A stretch of DNA of 64,000 nt from Mesaphorura yosii. Taxonomy: Eukaryota; Arthropoda; Collembola; Poduromorpha; Tullbergiidae. Location: assembly GCA_009869945.1 (NCBI GenBank), contig WIXG01000040.1:276750-340749 (forward strand), in the 5' to 3' direction. Every line of letters begins with the position of its first letter. Position 1 is the first letter of the stretch. The notes under the pieces were generated by a model. That model saw nothing but the letters and a program-made list of their open reading frames with translations, had not been told where the DNA came from and made no database searches. The translations under genes and the position numbers were made by a program. Positions 39,301 to 54,300 of this stretch are shown here, in pieces.

Positions 39301-42300
39301 GCTTATCAGTACTGATAAGGCGGCTGTGTTGTCGACGCTCAACTTCAGGAGCCTAACAAACAAACGACCGGTGGTTTCGGCGTTTTTCAGCAGGGTGGAC
39401 CATGACGGCCACGATATCGTGCTAAATGGCGACTCTAGTGGTGACCAGCCAGTTTTCAAAAGGCTTACTGGTTATCATATAGAATAGGTTCCGTACAACA
39501 CCATGAAAAAGAAATCAAAAGAATCGCACTTGAAACAAACGACAGCAAAAAGCGCCTGTGTAAATAAAATCGTCTCTCTTTACTGTTCATGTATTTCCTA
39601 GACACGTAATCCAGTTCAAGCTCTACCTGTGAAGTATCTTCTGTGGTGGATTTTAGGAAGCCCTTCAACGATTCTTCCTTGTGAAACATCGACTCTGTTT
39701 TCTTGTGAAGTTTTTCAGCCAACGGCAAAAACACATCCCTCAGCAGTTGCTCCGATGAGTTGATAATGATTTGCTGGGTATAAGCCGCAATTCTCGTCAT
39801 CCAAGGTGCATTCTCATTTCCAATATTTGTTCGGATTAGGTTCAGAACATTTTTCAGCAGGCGGTTCATATGATCACTTGTTACGAGTGAAACATGGTCG
39901 CTGCAAGTCATCTTTACGTTACCGAACGCATAACATTTCATTGAATAAATTTCCGAAACGACGCCTTACTCGTGTCCGACATTGGAGACATTGTCAGGCC
40001 CCTGGCCCCACCAAAACGGCAGGTAGGAGCAGAGCAAAGGCAATGTGATATCAATGATATGGGGTATTTCTTGATACGTCTTGCCAGACTCAACGAATTG
40101 TTCCACTTCCTGCAGAATTTGGTCCAGAGTTGGCATGCTGCCACCTAGTCTAGTCATGACGTCTGAGCGAGAAAAACGGAATTTCAAAGTTCAACAAATG
40201 ATCGCTCACGTTGCTTATGATTTAAATTTTTACCGTGAGCTTGCAAAGATGCATCTTGCAGTTTGTGATGAAATGAATGAGGGTTATTTTTGTTCTGATG
40301 CGGCTCTAGGAAGGCGATCGGGAAGGTTGACGCAAACGCTCCCAAGCAGCTACCAACTGCGGGACGGTACCTATCAATCTCTTGTTTCATGTACTTTCTT
40401 CCTTTTGCAAGTGAATGATCGGTTCCCAATGCGTACAAGCTCGACAGCATTCGATAGGAAGCAATTTGAAGGTCAGCAACTATTCCAAGTGAAGGAATGT
40501 CACACAGTAACATATTGAAAAATAATAATTTTTAAGAAAGAATTCTTACGCAAAATATCGCTTCCAAACTCGTACGATGCTAAATGGTCAAAAAGAGCAG
40601 TAAGTTCGGGTAGAATCACCGAATGAACAAAGTTCAATGAAGTAGAAGTTTTCAAGTGAGTTCCTCGCAAGTGTGGATATTTTCCTTCAGTAAGGTTCGT
40701 GATGGTGTGTCCCAGATCTTCAGCACAACTGTTGAAAAATGCCAACATGGATGTGCGGATGAATTCTGGTGAACTCTTCACAATTGATCTGCGAGCAACA
40801 GCAAATATTAAATTCTTGTGCCCGCACATGCTGTGCTGTGGAAAAGAAAGGCTGCGCCTATACCTTGCATCAAATGCTTTAATGAGGACTTGCAGGCATG
40901 TCACCGTAATTTTTACATCACTTCCAAAGGCAGAGTATTTTGCTCGAAGAAGGGCAGACATACGACAGAACAGACTACAAAATTGAAATGCGAATTGATG
41001 GTGTCAAGTTCTGACCACGAGACCGCGTAGACTTCTAACGAGACTTGAGCATTACCTGCCAACCATTTCCTTTTCCCTTAAGGACGCTGCACCGCTGGAA
41101 CTTAATGCTGTTGGAACTGCCATAAAATACCCTTTGTGAGTCGAAAAGTACTTCTCCATGAGTGGAAGCACAACCTGAAATTAATACGCGCACGACAGTG
41201 GTAAATGAAGGAAAATCGGATTGTTAAACGGTATTTCATACCTTTGAAAAGAATTTTACGTCCCGAGTCGTGTTCTTGAAGCTACTTCTTCGACTATAGT
41301 TTGATGATGGCTTCTGTAATTTCATATTTACTGACGCAATATCCAAGTAATGAAGCAACTTCTCCAGCAAACTGTAGGCGAATCTTCTTTCAATTGTTGC
41401 ACCGGTCGCGCCGGTCTGGTCCAGCTCTATCTCGCGTGCCTTCGTGACTCTGTGCATGTTGTAGCCCTGATACTGAATATATTTGAGTAGTTCCTGGCAC
41501 CTCTCGCGATCTTTCTTCTTCTCCTTGTCGGTCAGTAAATCATAAGGTACCAACTGAGGATGCGGACTTCCACCTTCAGAATCGAATCATTAATGAAGGA
41601 TCTCACCGGTGGCAGATTCTTTCATTCACGTACCAACGCTCTCAATTTCTTCCTTCTTCTTCTTAGCCCAAAGGTCGTGCGCATTTTCTGCTAATCTCTC
41701 GGCCATGTTTTGCATTTCCCTTGTGAGAGTCAAGTTGGTCATGTCCACTGGACTGGGATGGTAATTAAAGGTAGAAGACGCCTTGTCTTGACCGGGCTAC
41801 AACGAGAGCCAAGCAAACAGTTCACAAATTCAGAAGCGAAGAAGCTGCAATGTGTTTCCCTCACCAAGCTTGCTTTGGATGGACGCCTGTTGGCGTTCCT
41901 TCCAGGATTCAACATTGAATCAGCGTCTCCATGCTCAATTGCCCAATTCAATGCAATGAGAGCTTTCAGTGAATCCCTAATTGGCTCCTTGTAGCGTTCT
42001 TTCTCCTGAAAAGGAAGGAATCGATTTAGTCACATCACGTCTGTTTCTCCGCGGCGTGGGTCGACTTGCATATTCGGTCAGCATATTGTAGGGTTTCAAT
42101 CGAGGATGCTTCTTGTCGTTGTATGAATACTGCTCTCCGTATTGCCACCCATTCTCTAACTTTCTACCAGCCCATGCGTCATGATAATGCTCAGAGAACT
42201 TCTGCACAAGCTGATTGAGTTCCGGTGACACTTGGACACTGAATGCGACATAAACACGTACAACATGAGTTTGAATTGCGCACGTGTCATTTTCAAAAAA

Positions 42301-45300
42301 AAACATACTGCTGAGTTTCAATAGGCTGTGGATGGTAGGGTCCTCCTGAATCGCCATCAACGTGTTTCATGGCTTCATCATCCATTCCACTTGACAAACT
42401 GTAGTCAGGTGGAAGTGCACAACCAATCGCGCTGAGACAGGGCAACGCTTTTCCGAATAGTTCAGGATCGTATTCCTAAAAGATGAAGCAAACGAAGATA
42501 TAGTATGAAACAATTGTATGAGTACTCTGGACAAGATAATACCATTTTGGAAAGAGAATCGAAGATGTTACTGAATAGCATCATTGTCAAGCGCTTCTCC
42601 TCTTCACTTGCGATGCCATACAAGCCTTGCCCGCTTGTGGATCCATAATACTTTGCACACCGTTCATAATGCAAAGTCAATAGCTGCAAAATGTCACAAT
42701 ATCAATGCCAGTGAGCAGGGAGCATAGAATTTCATGAGTCGTTAGCCGATTCAGAACAAGTCAACTGGATCATTACCCGAAGGGCAACTGTTGTGTACTC
42801 CGACAGGTTTGAGACGTCCACTGTCAATTTCCTCAAGAGCTTCAATAATAAACTAGGTTGCATTTCCCTGTTAATTTTAAAGATGGATGCTTGAGATAAG
42901 ATGCTTTCACCGTTAAGAATCGGATGAGAAAAGGTTACCTCGTGAGTGCCACAAGGAAATCCGAAACTGCCTCTCGCTGTCCTTTAGTTAGCATTTTGAT
43001 CTTTGACAGGCGATAAACCGTGTGAAGAGTAGCATCCAGAAGACTGACGTAATTGTCAGCTTCTGCATAAAATGATGAGTGTGAAATTAGAAGCGGAAGA
43101 ATAGAATTCCCTATGTAGCGGTTCAGTGCAAGTCCCATGTCAGAATCTCCGCCGTCATGCTGCAACAGGGAAATACGAATTTTCAGACCCTGCAAGTCCT
43201 ATCAATACTTATAGATATACCCTGTCCAACATCGTAGCAGCTCTAAGGTCTGGTAGAAATGCTTCTTCCAACAGTTTGAAAAACAATTCCCGATCTTCAA
43301 TTCCGTAAACTCTCTCCAGGAACAACACAATGCTTTGCTTATGACTGGGAACTAGACCTGAAAATGATATCCATTAAAGTATTGATGACGTCGTGCTTGA
43401 ACTGACAAACGACAAGCCATTTCCACTGAAGTCCTTGTCTTACCAGGAGGCATATCGCTTCTCGGACCCTCATCCAATCCAACAAGTGGCTGTAAACTAA
43501 AGCGCAGGCTCAGCGCGCCTCTAAGATCCTCAAGCGGAACCAACGATCTTAAAATGGCTCGAGCCCTTATGGATTCATTCTTTCCCTGTTCACCAGGTAA
43601 TAATCTTAATGCATTTAACGTCCGTTGGTCACTGCCCTTCCGACTGTCGAGAAAGATATACCTGCGCAATAACACCGGCATCTGGAGCACAGCGTCCCAA
43701 CAAATCTACTAAAGTGCAGTAAAAGTTAAGAACTGCGGCTCCAGTGTCAATATAGTCCTCATCTTCATCTCCTTGAGGCAGAGGATGGTCAAAGTTTCCA
43801 ACCATTCCACCGTCAGCCTCTGTTTGAGAATTTCTTTGCGCTGCGATTCTGTCAGACATTTTGTTTGCGTCAATAATCGCCTTCAGAAGACCTTCGCCTT
43901 CTCCACGAAGAGCCAGGCCCAAACATTCAGGTTTTCGAATGAGAAGTCGGATGACAAGATTGGCGTTCTCCTCAACGCTTTCACCGCTGACCCACACACA
44001 AAATCGAAGGAAGTCCAAATATCTTTCGCCTTCAACAGGATCCCAGCCAAGATCTGGATATCCTTTGGCAACTAATTCAGTATTGGATTGAAGCCCACAG
44101 CGGCTCAAGTAGACGGCAATTTTCTCCAGTAGATGCTCCCTGGAGAAGTTCAAATTCAAATATTTTGAGTGTAGACTTTCACGACAACAACGATTCCCTT
44201 TATTTACCTTAGAGCAAGCGCCAGTTCAGTGTTGTCCATGAGGGATGAGTAACCAACGTCTAATGGCGTAGTTCCTCTGAGAGAAGGTCGTGACAGCAAA
44301 ATGTTACTATGCTCGAGCAAGAATCCTAAATGCTCAAACATAGCTTTCTGATTCTGTCGTGATGTGCGGCAGAAGTAACAAAGGAAGCGACAGCATCCAA
44401 CCACCATATCGTACGACGTGTCCTGAAGAAGTGTTTGATAATCAGCGTCTCCATTTGCACAAATCCAACCTCTGCGCAATTAGCACAATCTAATGTCATA
44501 CTTTCTCCTTAGTCGGTGCTTCGCCTTCCTGACCAGGTGATGTGGACTGAGCTTCAGATTGAGCCTGGGCCCTGCCCAGTGTGTTCATCATTAATGCCAT
44601 CACATTTTCGTGAACTCGCAGAATTCGAATCAAGTCCGGATGTTGGAAAAAGACATGATTATTGACCAACTCCCTAAATTGTTGTTTTTCAAATAGAAAT
44701 ACTCAAACTAGGGCTCGCGATACGTCTTTATGTCTTGCATGATTAATCAGTTTTCAACTTACCAAAGTAGAGTTCTCATTAGGCCTTCTTCCTCTTGAGA
44801 CATTTGCACAGGCAGCAGCGCTCGTATTCTGCTCAATCCAACCCACATTTTGTTGATGTACTTTGTAGTATTGCTGCTAAATATGTACGACTTTTCCAAG
44901 GCTCGTATCAATTCCCCGACCATATCATATTGGCGTAAAAGCAGGCTGCAATTAAACAAGCACGCGCTCACAAGATCGCTCCCCTGTCAATCGAGCGACA
45001 GCATTCCAACTTACCCAAACATTTCGCGAACTAACAATGGCGTCTCAAACTGTGTTTCTTCCGCCCACCTGACAATCGTTTTTGTGAGAACTTTCCTGAA
45101 TTTTTCTAGAAGAAATGTAATTTCTCTTGTACATTTTCAATTCTCAACGGGCGATTTAGCTGAACTTTACCTTCGGGAAGTTTTTCTGGAGGTGGTTCCT
45201 CTTCAACAACTTCTTCTGGTGGCTCCAACTTTTTAACTATATTGAGCATTCCGACAACCCGAGTAACAATGCCCGCTTTGCCTTGCTCGGATTCGTCTCC

Positions 45301-48300
45301 TTCTCCTGGCTCGCCAGCTAGCAATTCCTCCAGTGATAATTTCCCCATGAATAATTCGTGAAACTCTTGCAAATGAGCTCTGAGCTCCTCGCCACAGGGA
45401 CAGTTTTCTTTCTCGTCTTCTTCCAAGTTTTTAAATCCCAAAATTGCTTTCATCTAGGAATAAGGCAAAGGAGATAAAATGACGACTTTAATGGCTTTCT
45501 GGAAAAGGCCTGCAAACCTGTTCAACGGGAGGGCATCGAAACTCTCTTGTCTTTTTGGCAGCAATGGCAGAAGGAAGGTCCGATTGCTTAATCTCAATGT
45601 AACGTCTCAATTGGTCCTAAGTTAAGAGCCCGGCTTTTAGCATCAACCCTCAACGAATAAGCTATAAGGTTGTGTCTTACAGCTTGCACTTCGCCGATAT
45701 AATCATGGCTGAAGGCAACAATCGCTTCTACTCTATGCCTCAATTGGATATCATTTAAGTGGTGTAGAACATAACACATTTGCAATTTGACACCTTCCGC
45801 CACGTCCATCTGGAGTAAACCTTTACGAGCATCTTCTTCCGCTGGCATTGGGGACGCGTCCGTGGGCTCCGGAAATCTTTGGAACTTGAATTTCTCGGCT
45901 ACCAATAAAAGAATCATCACATATAATACCAGTCATCGTGGTAAATTGACTCTGGCGTCGACTCTTGACTCTCACCTCGTTCTCTGCAAGGATCCCAGGT
46001 CGGAGGATCAAACAGAACTAAAAGTCTCTCCAAATCCTCGTCTTCAATTATCCCAATCAGCAACAACTTGTCAATTAGCTTCAGCAATGGCCTGTAAATA
46101 GAATTGTCACATTCTATTGCATATTGCGGTATCGTATTGCACAGAAGCTCGTCGCATCGAGTGAAGATCTTACACAAAAAGATTCTCATTGCTTCCTCCA
46201 ATCGGATCACGGTTGTGCACTTGGTTAATCTTCACTGCCTCTTCCAGTGCTTCCATTGCGAAGTCGCGAACAATTTGAAGTGGGAAGTAAGGAGTGCTTA
46301 AGTTCTTAATGTCTTCCACTTTTTCACTGCAAGTGTCAATATAAGTTCAAAACAAGCCATTTTTTCGCCTGTATGACATTCGGTGTATAAAAACTTACTC
46401 AATTTCGGACATAACCATTTCTGGACGAATGCACAAAGTTTTCAACGATCGCAAGCTGTGTCGCATCGCTTCGTCTTCGTATAATTCTTTCAACTCTGGA
46501 GTCAGTGGAATTATAAATTCATTCTTACAAACTTCCCTGCAAGAATTTGAGATTCAAGAAGCGTTACTTTCCAATCTAGTACGATCTACGAGAAGTCTAA
46601 AAAATTAGCTCTAGCGAATATAATCTTACATTGTGTAGGCGAAAGATTCAAGATGCAGTGCAATCAGCATATCATAGAATCCCCGACGCAAGGGGCCTGA
46701 CATGTACTCAGCTTGAATTGCGTACAGCAATTGTTTCTGATCAACGTACGAACAGAGTGTATGCGCTGCACGGAAGTTTGATTGATAACACAAGGCCGCG
46801 TATAATGTCAGCGTATGGAAGTGGAAGCTGAAAATTTAACGTTTTTAATAAGAGTTCATACAACAGGCCGAGCAGGTTGAAGCGACTTGCCTCAATAATT
46901 TCTCCATCTCAATCAGTTCTAAAATGTCAATGCACCGATCCTCTTCGGGAATATGAAGAGCCAGCATTGAGACGGCATCTTCACACAAAATACTCCAGCC
47001 ACGGAGTTCGGAAAGTTTCAATGCGTGAATCTTCACGCAAGAATTTGGCACACGTGCCCACTGGTGTGGGCGTAGGTTTTGTACCTTCAATCTTGGTGGA
47101 AACTGTCACAAAAGAAGAGCGAGGTTACAAGTGAGCTCTTCAACCTTGCAAGTATTCAGGGAAGAGTAGCCACATACCTGAGGAGACAAGTGTTTTTCTG
47201 AATTTTGCAGCACTGCTGCTGAAAGAGGCAACGTAGTTGGAGTTCGGCCGAGTTCGAATTGTAGCATGTCTTTACTTGTAGCCTCAACGAAGATAGCGGG
47301 AAATAGTTTTGTGCCAGGCTCCATCTACGCCCACACGAAAAGAGAAAACAATGGCGAGTGGTACTCATACAGGTGAGAAACCAGAAACACAATATTATTG
47401 GTGTTAGCATTATGGACCTTGGCTGTGAACTTGTTGACTGGTTTTCCTTCACATTCGAAGCGGATGATGCCGGTTGAAGTGTCTACAAAGCAGCCAATAA
47501 ACATTCCTTGAGTTCCCTTTCCACCGGCTTCCTGATTGACAAGATTGTACAACTCGTCCGCTCCAGCCATGTAGCAACTGTTCCTTTCAATGCTAAAATG
47601 TTGCAAAAGAGCGAAAGGTAATTTGACGAATCTTACAACATTAAATTACATACGCGATTTCGCTTACTTCTCAGCTTCATACTCATCAATTCCAGCAATT
47701 GTGGCCTTGCGCACTTTACTTTGTGAAAATGTATTGCTGTGGTAATGATACTGTGTAGTGACCCAGCCTACAAAAACATGGGATGGATCTTGTCCAGGAA
47801 ATATTCGCACTCCGAAGTAGTACTCGTTCATAAGTTTAAGGCACTCTGTGTCAAATAGTTCAGCGTCAGCCTCTTCTTGTGACAGCTGGGATGCCACACC
47901 CATCGCATGGCCCTTTGGTGAGCCTTTCCCAACTCGCTCTGGCACCGCTGGCGGTACGATCTTTTGATTACTCTGTGCAAATAGCATCAAGCATCGTGAA
48001 TGAGCGCCCTGGAAAACTCAGATATTTATCATACCTGTGAAACGCGGACATTAGCATTACGAACATGCAACTTGTTCCTGGGGTCAACTACGTCAATTTC
48101 GGGAGTCCTCGATGATTTTGTTCTCTCCTTGCTTTCACCCTCACGCTTCTTCGAAAAGAATAGCCTGGTTCAATAGAAAATGGAACCATTTCGTGAAAAT
48201 GACCAAGAAAGACGTTACTTGGTTCGTTAGTTCCAATTACCGGTTAGTTAATTCCAAACCATACTCGGTTAATTCGTCAATCGAATACATTCTAGCAAAG

Positions 48301-51300
48301 CTGCTTCGGTTAGCGTGCAATAAGTTTCAAGTCAGGTAAGCTTAGTAAGATTATTCCGACGGAGCTGACATAGTAGCACCATACCTGAATGGAGATTTAC
48401 CACGATTTTTCTTCTTCTGGTCCTTTGATTCAGGATCAGGAGTCGCTCCCTTCCTTCTTGCATGCAGTTGCAATTCGCTAGAAGCGCGCGTTAGCCTGCT
48501 AGGTTCCACGACCCCATTTAACATATTCGACTGGTCGTAGTTAATCATTCTGGAAGTTGAACCGGCTCTAGTCATTCGGGTTGGAGATTTCACGGTCTTG
48601 CCAGCAGCAGTCCCGCGTTTCAGGGCTCGTCCTCGAGTTTCATCGGCCATCGGACCGTTCATCATACCGTCATCAGCCTCAGCCGCGTCGTCAGAATATC
48701 CACGTTGCAAATCTAGTGAAGACATGAGAGTTTTTATGCAGTTAGAGCTTAGTGATGCGCAAGTAAAATTGCATACTTTGTATATCATTCATCGTGAATC
48801 CCGATTTTAGCAGAGATTGCTCTAGCTGATCATTATTTCTGGCTGCAGTATATCCACTTTGGCGAAGTCTATGCTGCCGAATTCTGATTTCTTGCCACCT
48901 CGCAGCCTTTTCTTCCTCACTAAGTTAAAAAGATATTGCAAGTTGGTTCTTCTATTAAAACTATTAGATAACAAGCTTACTCGATAAACTCATCTTGACA
49001 GATCACCGGAAGTGAAAGGCGGAGAAACTCCCAATTGGCTTTCTCCATAGTTTCAAACGTCCGGTGGCTGATGCGCAGGCTGGGCGGAGTGTCCGAACCA
49101 GCAGGAATCCTCGTAACGTCAATATTCTCTGTCACCGAGTCTGGGTCTGTGTTCTCGAAAATGGCTTGATCTTTGGTGTACCAAAATGTCATCGGGCGAT
49201 TCATGTTTCTGGAACATTTATTCTACAAATTATGGGTCGAGCATTTCAGAGCATAGCCAACATGATAGAAACACTTACACACAAAAGGGCTCATATCCCT
49301 CCTGGAGGCCGCACGTGGTAAAGAATTTCAGAGCGTTGACGTCATGACCAAACGTGAGCTTAGCAAGCTGCCCGGTTCCAAGAGTGCAAGCCGGTACGAA
49401 GGCTTCGCCTTGTACATCAGTAAACGCTGTTTCACCACCCATGGCATCCATTAAGAGTTCGCCGTTCAGTGAGAAACCTGCCATTGAGCAATTAATTAGT
49501 CCTGGCTTTAACCTTGAATGATTAAAGAAGACAGGACTCAGTAACTGAAAACTATCGCATAGAATACGGTACACAAATTTAACACAAACAACGCCATTTG
49601 AAATTGAAAAGAAATTCTAAATCAAGCTCGCAATTACAAGTTAGGATAGTAGGAATCGGCTCGAGCAATCTGAGACGACAAAGCGTTGCCATTTCGAACT
49701 ACAATACTGAAAGCCGAAGCAAAATCACTTGGCTATCTCCGCCACTATCACGGCTAGAAAAAGTCCGTGCATAAATTGACAGAGATGAAAATCTGAAATG
49801 TCTAAAAAGGTAACAAGGAAGTATATTGGGTGGCATGACAGAACCACAATTAGACTATAAGAGTCCGCTCTTTTACACTTCATGACCAGTCTGAAAGGAC
49901 GTACTTACTGATGGTTCTGTCAATCAAATCGAGTAAAACTCCAATTACATCTCCAGATTGCCATTGTTTACCATAAGACTCGGCGCTGGCCATAAATATT
50001 TTTTCTTCCTGAGGTAAGACACAATGACGGGGAAGTCGGGATTAAGAGGTTAGCAAGCCAGCAAGAGAGACTATTAATTGGAGTAACTTGGAGCACAGGT
50101 TCATCTCCATGCATGGTACCCTTAGTAAGAAAAGATTTAAAACCCAGACATTCTGGCTTTTGGGTGGACAAGATTATTGGTTGAAACAATAAGCTTGGTT
50201 TCTGCAGAACTACAAAGTCCTGAATAGTTAGAAAGTTGCAATAACTTGTGAACGCAAGCTCTTGGACAAATAATCCGAAGAAAGTGGTTGGGACTCACTC
50301 ATTGTACTATTTGAAACGTCTAGCATACAGCCTATGACGTCTCCAATGGTATAATTTCTTCCGAAGTACTCTAAAGTGTGTTGATGAACCTTGACGCACT
50401 AATGCGATTTACAAAAGATTAGTTAGTCTGAATTCACTGAACTGATTCGAAATTTGTACCGGCATGTTGAACCTGAATCAAAACGGTTTCGTACTCAAAT
50501 CGTACTGCAACTTACGTTGTACCCGTCGAAGGCCCAAGACGATTCATCATTGCCAATTTGACATCCTGGTTTAAAATCCACTCTGGCCCAACCAACTCTC
50601 ATTGGACCAGCCGTGAGAACTTCAAATTCAAAGTACCTGGAATTGGATTTAAATTAAATATTTAACCTTATGTTCTAGCTCGTCGTCCGCATTGAAACTA
50701 ACCACTTTCCAAGTGAGACGGCGTATGTTTTCTCAGCTCGGTATGTACGAAAGTCTGGCTGACTTTTCTCGTCCGCAGCTCCAGCCTTAACTGTAACGGA
50801 TATAAAGAGTTGAAATTACAGCGCACCTCATTGGCGAGCTGTATTTGCGGTATTGACCTTCTTGCGCTTCGCTGGTCGGTGGTTCAAGTATGTATCCGTA
50901 AACTAACAGCGTCCGAACTGTTTCGCTGGCGGTGTCCCTGTGTAACAGATATTTACAGCATTTTAGCGTCCACGTCGTAAATACAAATGTACGAAGGTCT
51001 TACCAGTTTGCGATTTTTATTGTGTCATCAACTTTGCTGTAAGGAACCAAGTGTGGACTTCTCAGAGTGTCAGGATCCTAAAGGTCATATGAAACGTGAT
51101 GCTGCAAATTTCCTTCCAAACAAGGCTTTAGTTTTAATACTGTGTCGCATACTTCGTTCAGGCCGTAGGTCCATCCTTCGAGAATCCGTTCTTTGGACCA
51201 AATGTTGTGCGTGTTCTCAGCAAGTTGATCCACAAGCTCTTCCAACTTTTGGCTAAGCGTAATTGCGCTTAAATCCAACGGAGCCGGCCTGTACCCGTTT

Positions 51301-54300
51301 GACTGTAGAAATGGATCGTTTGGAAGGCGAACGCTCTTGATTCGGGAAGGCGGCTTGTCCAGAGATATGTGATAACCTAAAGCTATAATTGTCCTACGAT
51401 GAAATCAAAACATTCATGCTTAAAAACTCAGTGACATCGTAGAAAGCGTAAATTCGAAAGCTTCGGAACGTACTTGAGTGTTTGCAGTGCCAGCTGGATG
51501 TCGTAGCGCTTTTCTGCGAGTGGAAGTCTTTCAAACGACGTGAGGCATGGGTGAAGCTTGTCATAGTCATCTCTGTAGTCGGCATATATCCATCCAGCAT
51601 CAATTTTGTTCATTGCCCATGTTTCGTGAATATTTTCTGCGAGCTTATCGCGAATTGATTCAACGTAAGCTGGAAGCGCCACCTGGTCAGGCATAAATTC
51701 ATTTTTAATCATGATTCAGGTGGCATTGAGGCGAATAAATTGGGAGAATTGTTTACATTCGACGTATCGACAGGTTTCGGAACAAAGGCGACGTCATCCT
51801 CGACATAGAACGGTCCACCAAAAATTCCCTTTGGCAAATCTCCAAAATAGAAGCACGGGTCAATCGAAAGAAGTTGCGTTGGTTGAAGACATTCCACGAG
51901 TGGCGAGTGTCCTTCGGGTGGTGCGAAGCGTAGGCGTCCTTGATCACCACCAAACAGAAAACGGGAACTGAGTTTGGCGGACGCGCTTACGACCGGGAAG
52001 AACATTCCGTCCAGGTTGAAATATTTGAACGCTCCCCGAATTTTGACTCCATTGAAGAAGAATTCAATCACAGGGATCGTTAAATCCAGCGCGACACCGA
52101 TGATGTCACCTGATTACATGACAAATATATAGCAAAGTATCATGTGTCTACAAGTGAGAAGCCTGAGCCTCCGTTACCTTTCCGAATAAACGGTTCAGAG
52201 CAACCTGGCACGACACAAGTACACCGACCACCTGTCCAAAGATAGGCTCCGTCGAAGCCAAATGAGTAAAGGTCATCTCCGACGCCATTGGCTCCCCACT
52301 TTTCGCCTCCGCCGGGATATGGAATATACCTTTCAAGGATGTACATCTTTAAATCTTCGAGTTTCTTCAAAGATATGAGAAGAGAACCCAAATGAAGCCT
52401 TTCACGTACCCCGCAGTATTTGCCCATCCGATTCTCAAGTGTGGCGTCATATGAGTGGTCTGTTCGATGTGATCCAGCGTAACTTCGAAGTACCATTTTT
52501 GATAAACAGCGGAGCCTTCGACTTTGCCCACAAAAATGTTTGGCCGAACACTTCAAAATATCGTTTGAATAAGAACCAAAATCACAGCTGACCTTCTTCA
52601 CTAACTGATAGCACTCACCTGCTGACATGATCAACCAATTGTGTGTGAAGTAGCAAGTTCTTTCCAGGAAGCAAGTAATCGCAAATATTATTTTGAGACG
52701 AACGAACAGCGACGCCATTACCAACACAAAGTGAACACAATACATCTAGAACCTTCGGGTCTCTTCCATGTTTCTCCAACAATGATATGATTACTTTGAT
52801 GTGTTCTTCCTACAGATTACAGATAAAACCACTCCTGAAACGAAAATCTCTGACCTTGTCTGCAGACACACTTACCCGCATCATATTCAAAGCCTCTGGT
52901 GAATCGATAAGGACGCAATGCAGTACGTCCAGCATTCCAGACCCTTCCCCAGACGCTTGAGAACCAAGACGACCAAAGAGCCAGTTCAATCGATTTGAGT
53001 TTGCAAATTGAGCACAGTTTGTGTGGTTTCCTTTGATAATGGCGGCTGCGGGCAAACAAAAGTGCTAAGCTCACGAATCCCCAACTTCAAGAATGCGATA
53101 AGTGTCCTACCCAGAAGTTGGTAGAGATATCCAGAAATTACTTCCCAATTTTGCCCTGCCTCTTCAGTGGCAATTGCCACGACGAATCCTTGTGATGTGA
53201 TCACGTTAATATTGTCGATCCTACAAGATAACATGTCATGACACACGAGCATGTGGGATGGCCTTAACACGTAATTTGTGAGCGCTGGTTCTTACGCGTC
53301 AAGAATCAAATTGAGAATTCCTTCTTCCTGGAACAAATCTTGACGATTTCGGAGTGCGCGAAGGCGGTTTTGTTTATCCTCATGCTCTACAATTCGACAA
53401 TGGAATTGATTCATAAATCTCCCTTCAAAGTGTAAGGTTACAACTGTGGAAGGAGGACGAACCCATTTCTTCTTCCGGTTGAGCAAAGTACGCAATGAGA
53501 TCTTCAAGACACATGACCATTTCTCCCAGGTTAACTGACTTGAAAAATAATTCAGTCTTTCGATTTATTTGAAGTGCTCGCAAGCCCCTGCAATTCATAT
53601 CAGAAAAGCCATCACCACACTGTTGCATGTGTCGAATGGTCATAAGCGTGTTATTAAGGAATAGTTACTTGATAAATCGAGTAAAGAGTGAAGAGCATTT
53701 GCGAATGACTCGTGCGGTTCTTGACTCTTCTTCTTGACTACGACTGAACTCAAGCCCATCGTCCATCTTTCCTTCTTCGTGGAGTACGGCCTGTTTCTCT
53801 TCGACCTTTCCAACACCTTTTTTCTTCGTTTCGAACGACTACTCATAAAATACCTCTCCTTGAATGTCTCTTCATTCAACTAAAATTACGTTTGTCGTTG
53901 GAAATTGCATTACCTTGTATGATAGCCATAACCCCGTTTCAGTGTGCTGCACAATAACAGTGCTGTCACCGTACTTGATGACTGCACTGCCAATGACTTC
54001 CAGGTCCTTATCTTCAAGGACCACCTTTTGATCGTCTTTCTCTTGACGAAGGCAAAACGATGTAGCAGCGAGTGTTGCGTCATTTCTGTAGAAATAAGTC
54101 TAGCTTTCAATTCGAACTGAGTGCAGTACAAGTTGTCTTTGTCACCTGTGTAGAAGTATAAGCTCCTTGTTTTCAGTCAGGCCTCCTTTCGTGGTTGGAA
54201 GAGAGCTTGATCCTTCTGGAAAATGCATTCAATACATTCATACTTCAAATGCGTGGAAACATGATTGTCATTCAGTGAAGCATTTTCAATGGTTACCTGT

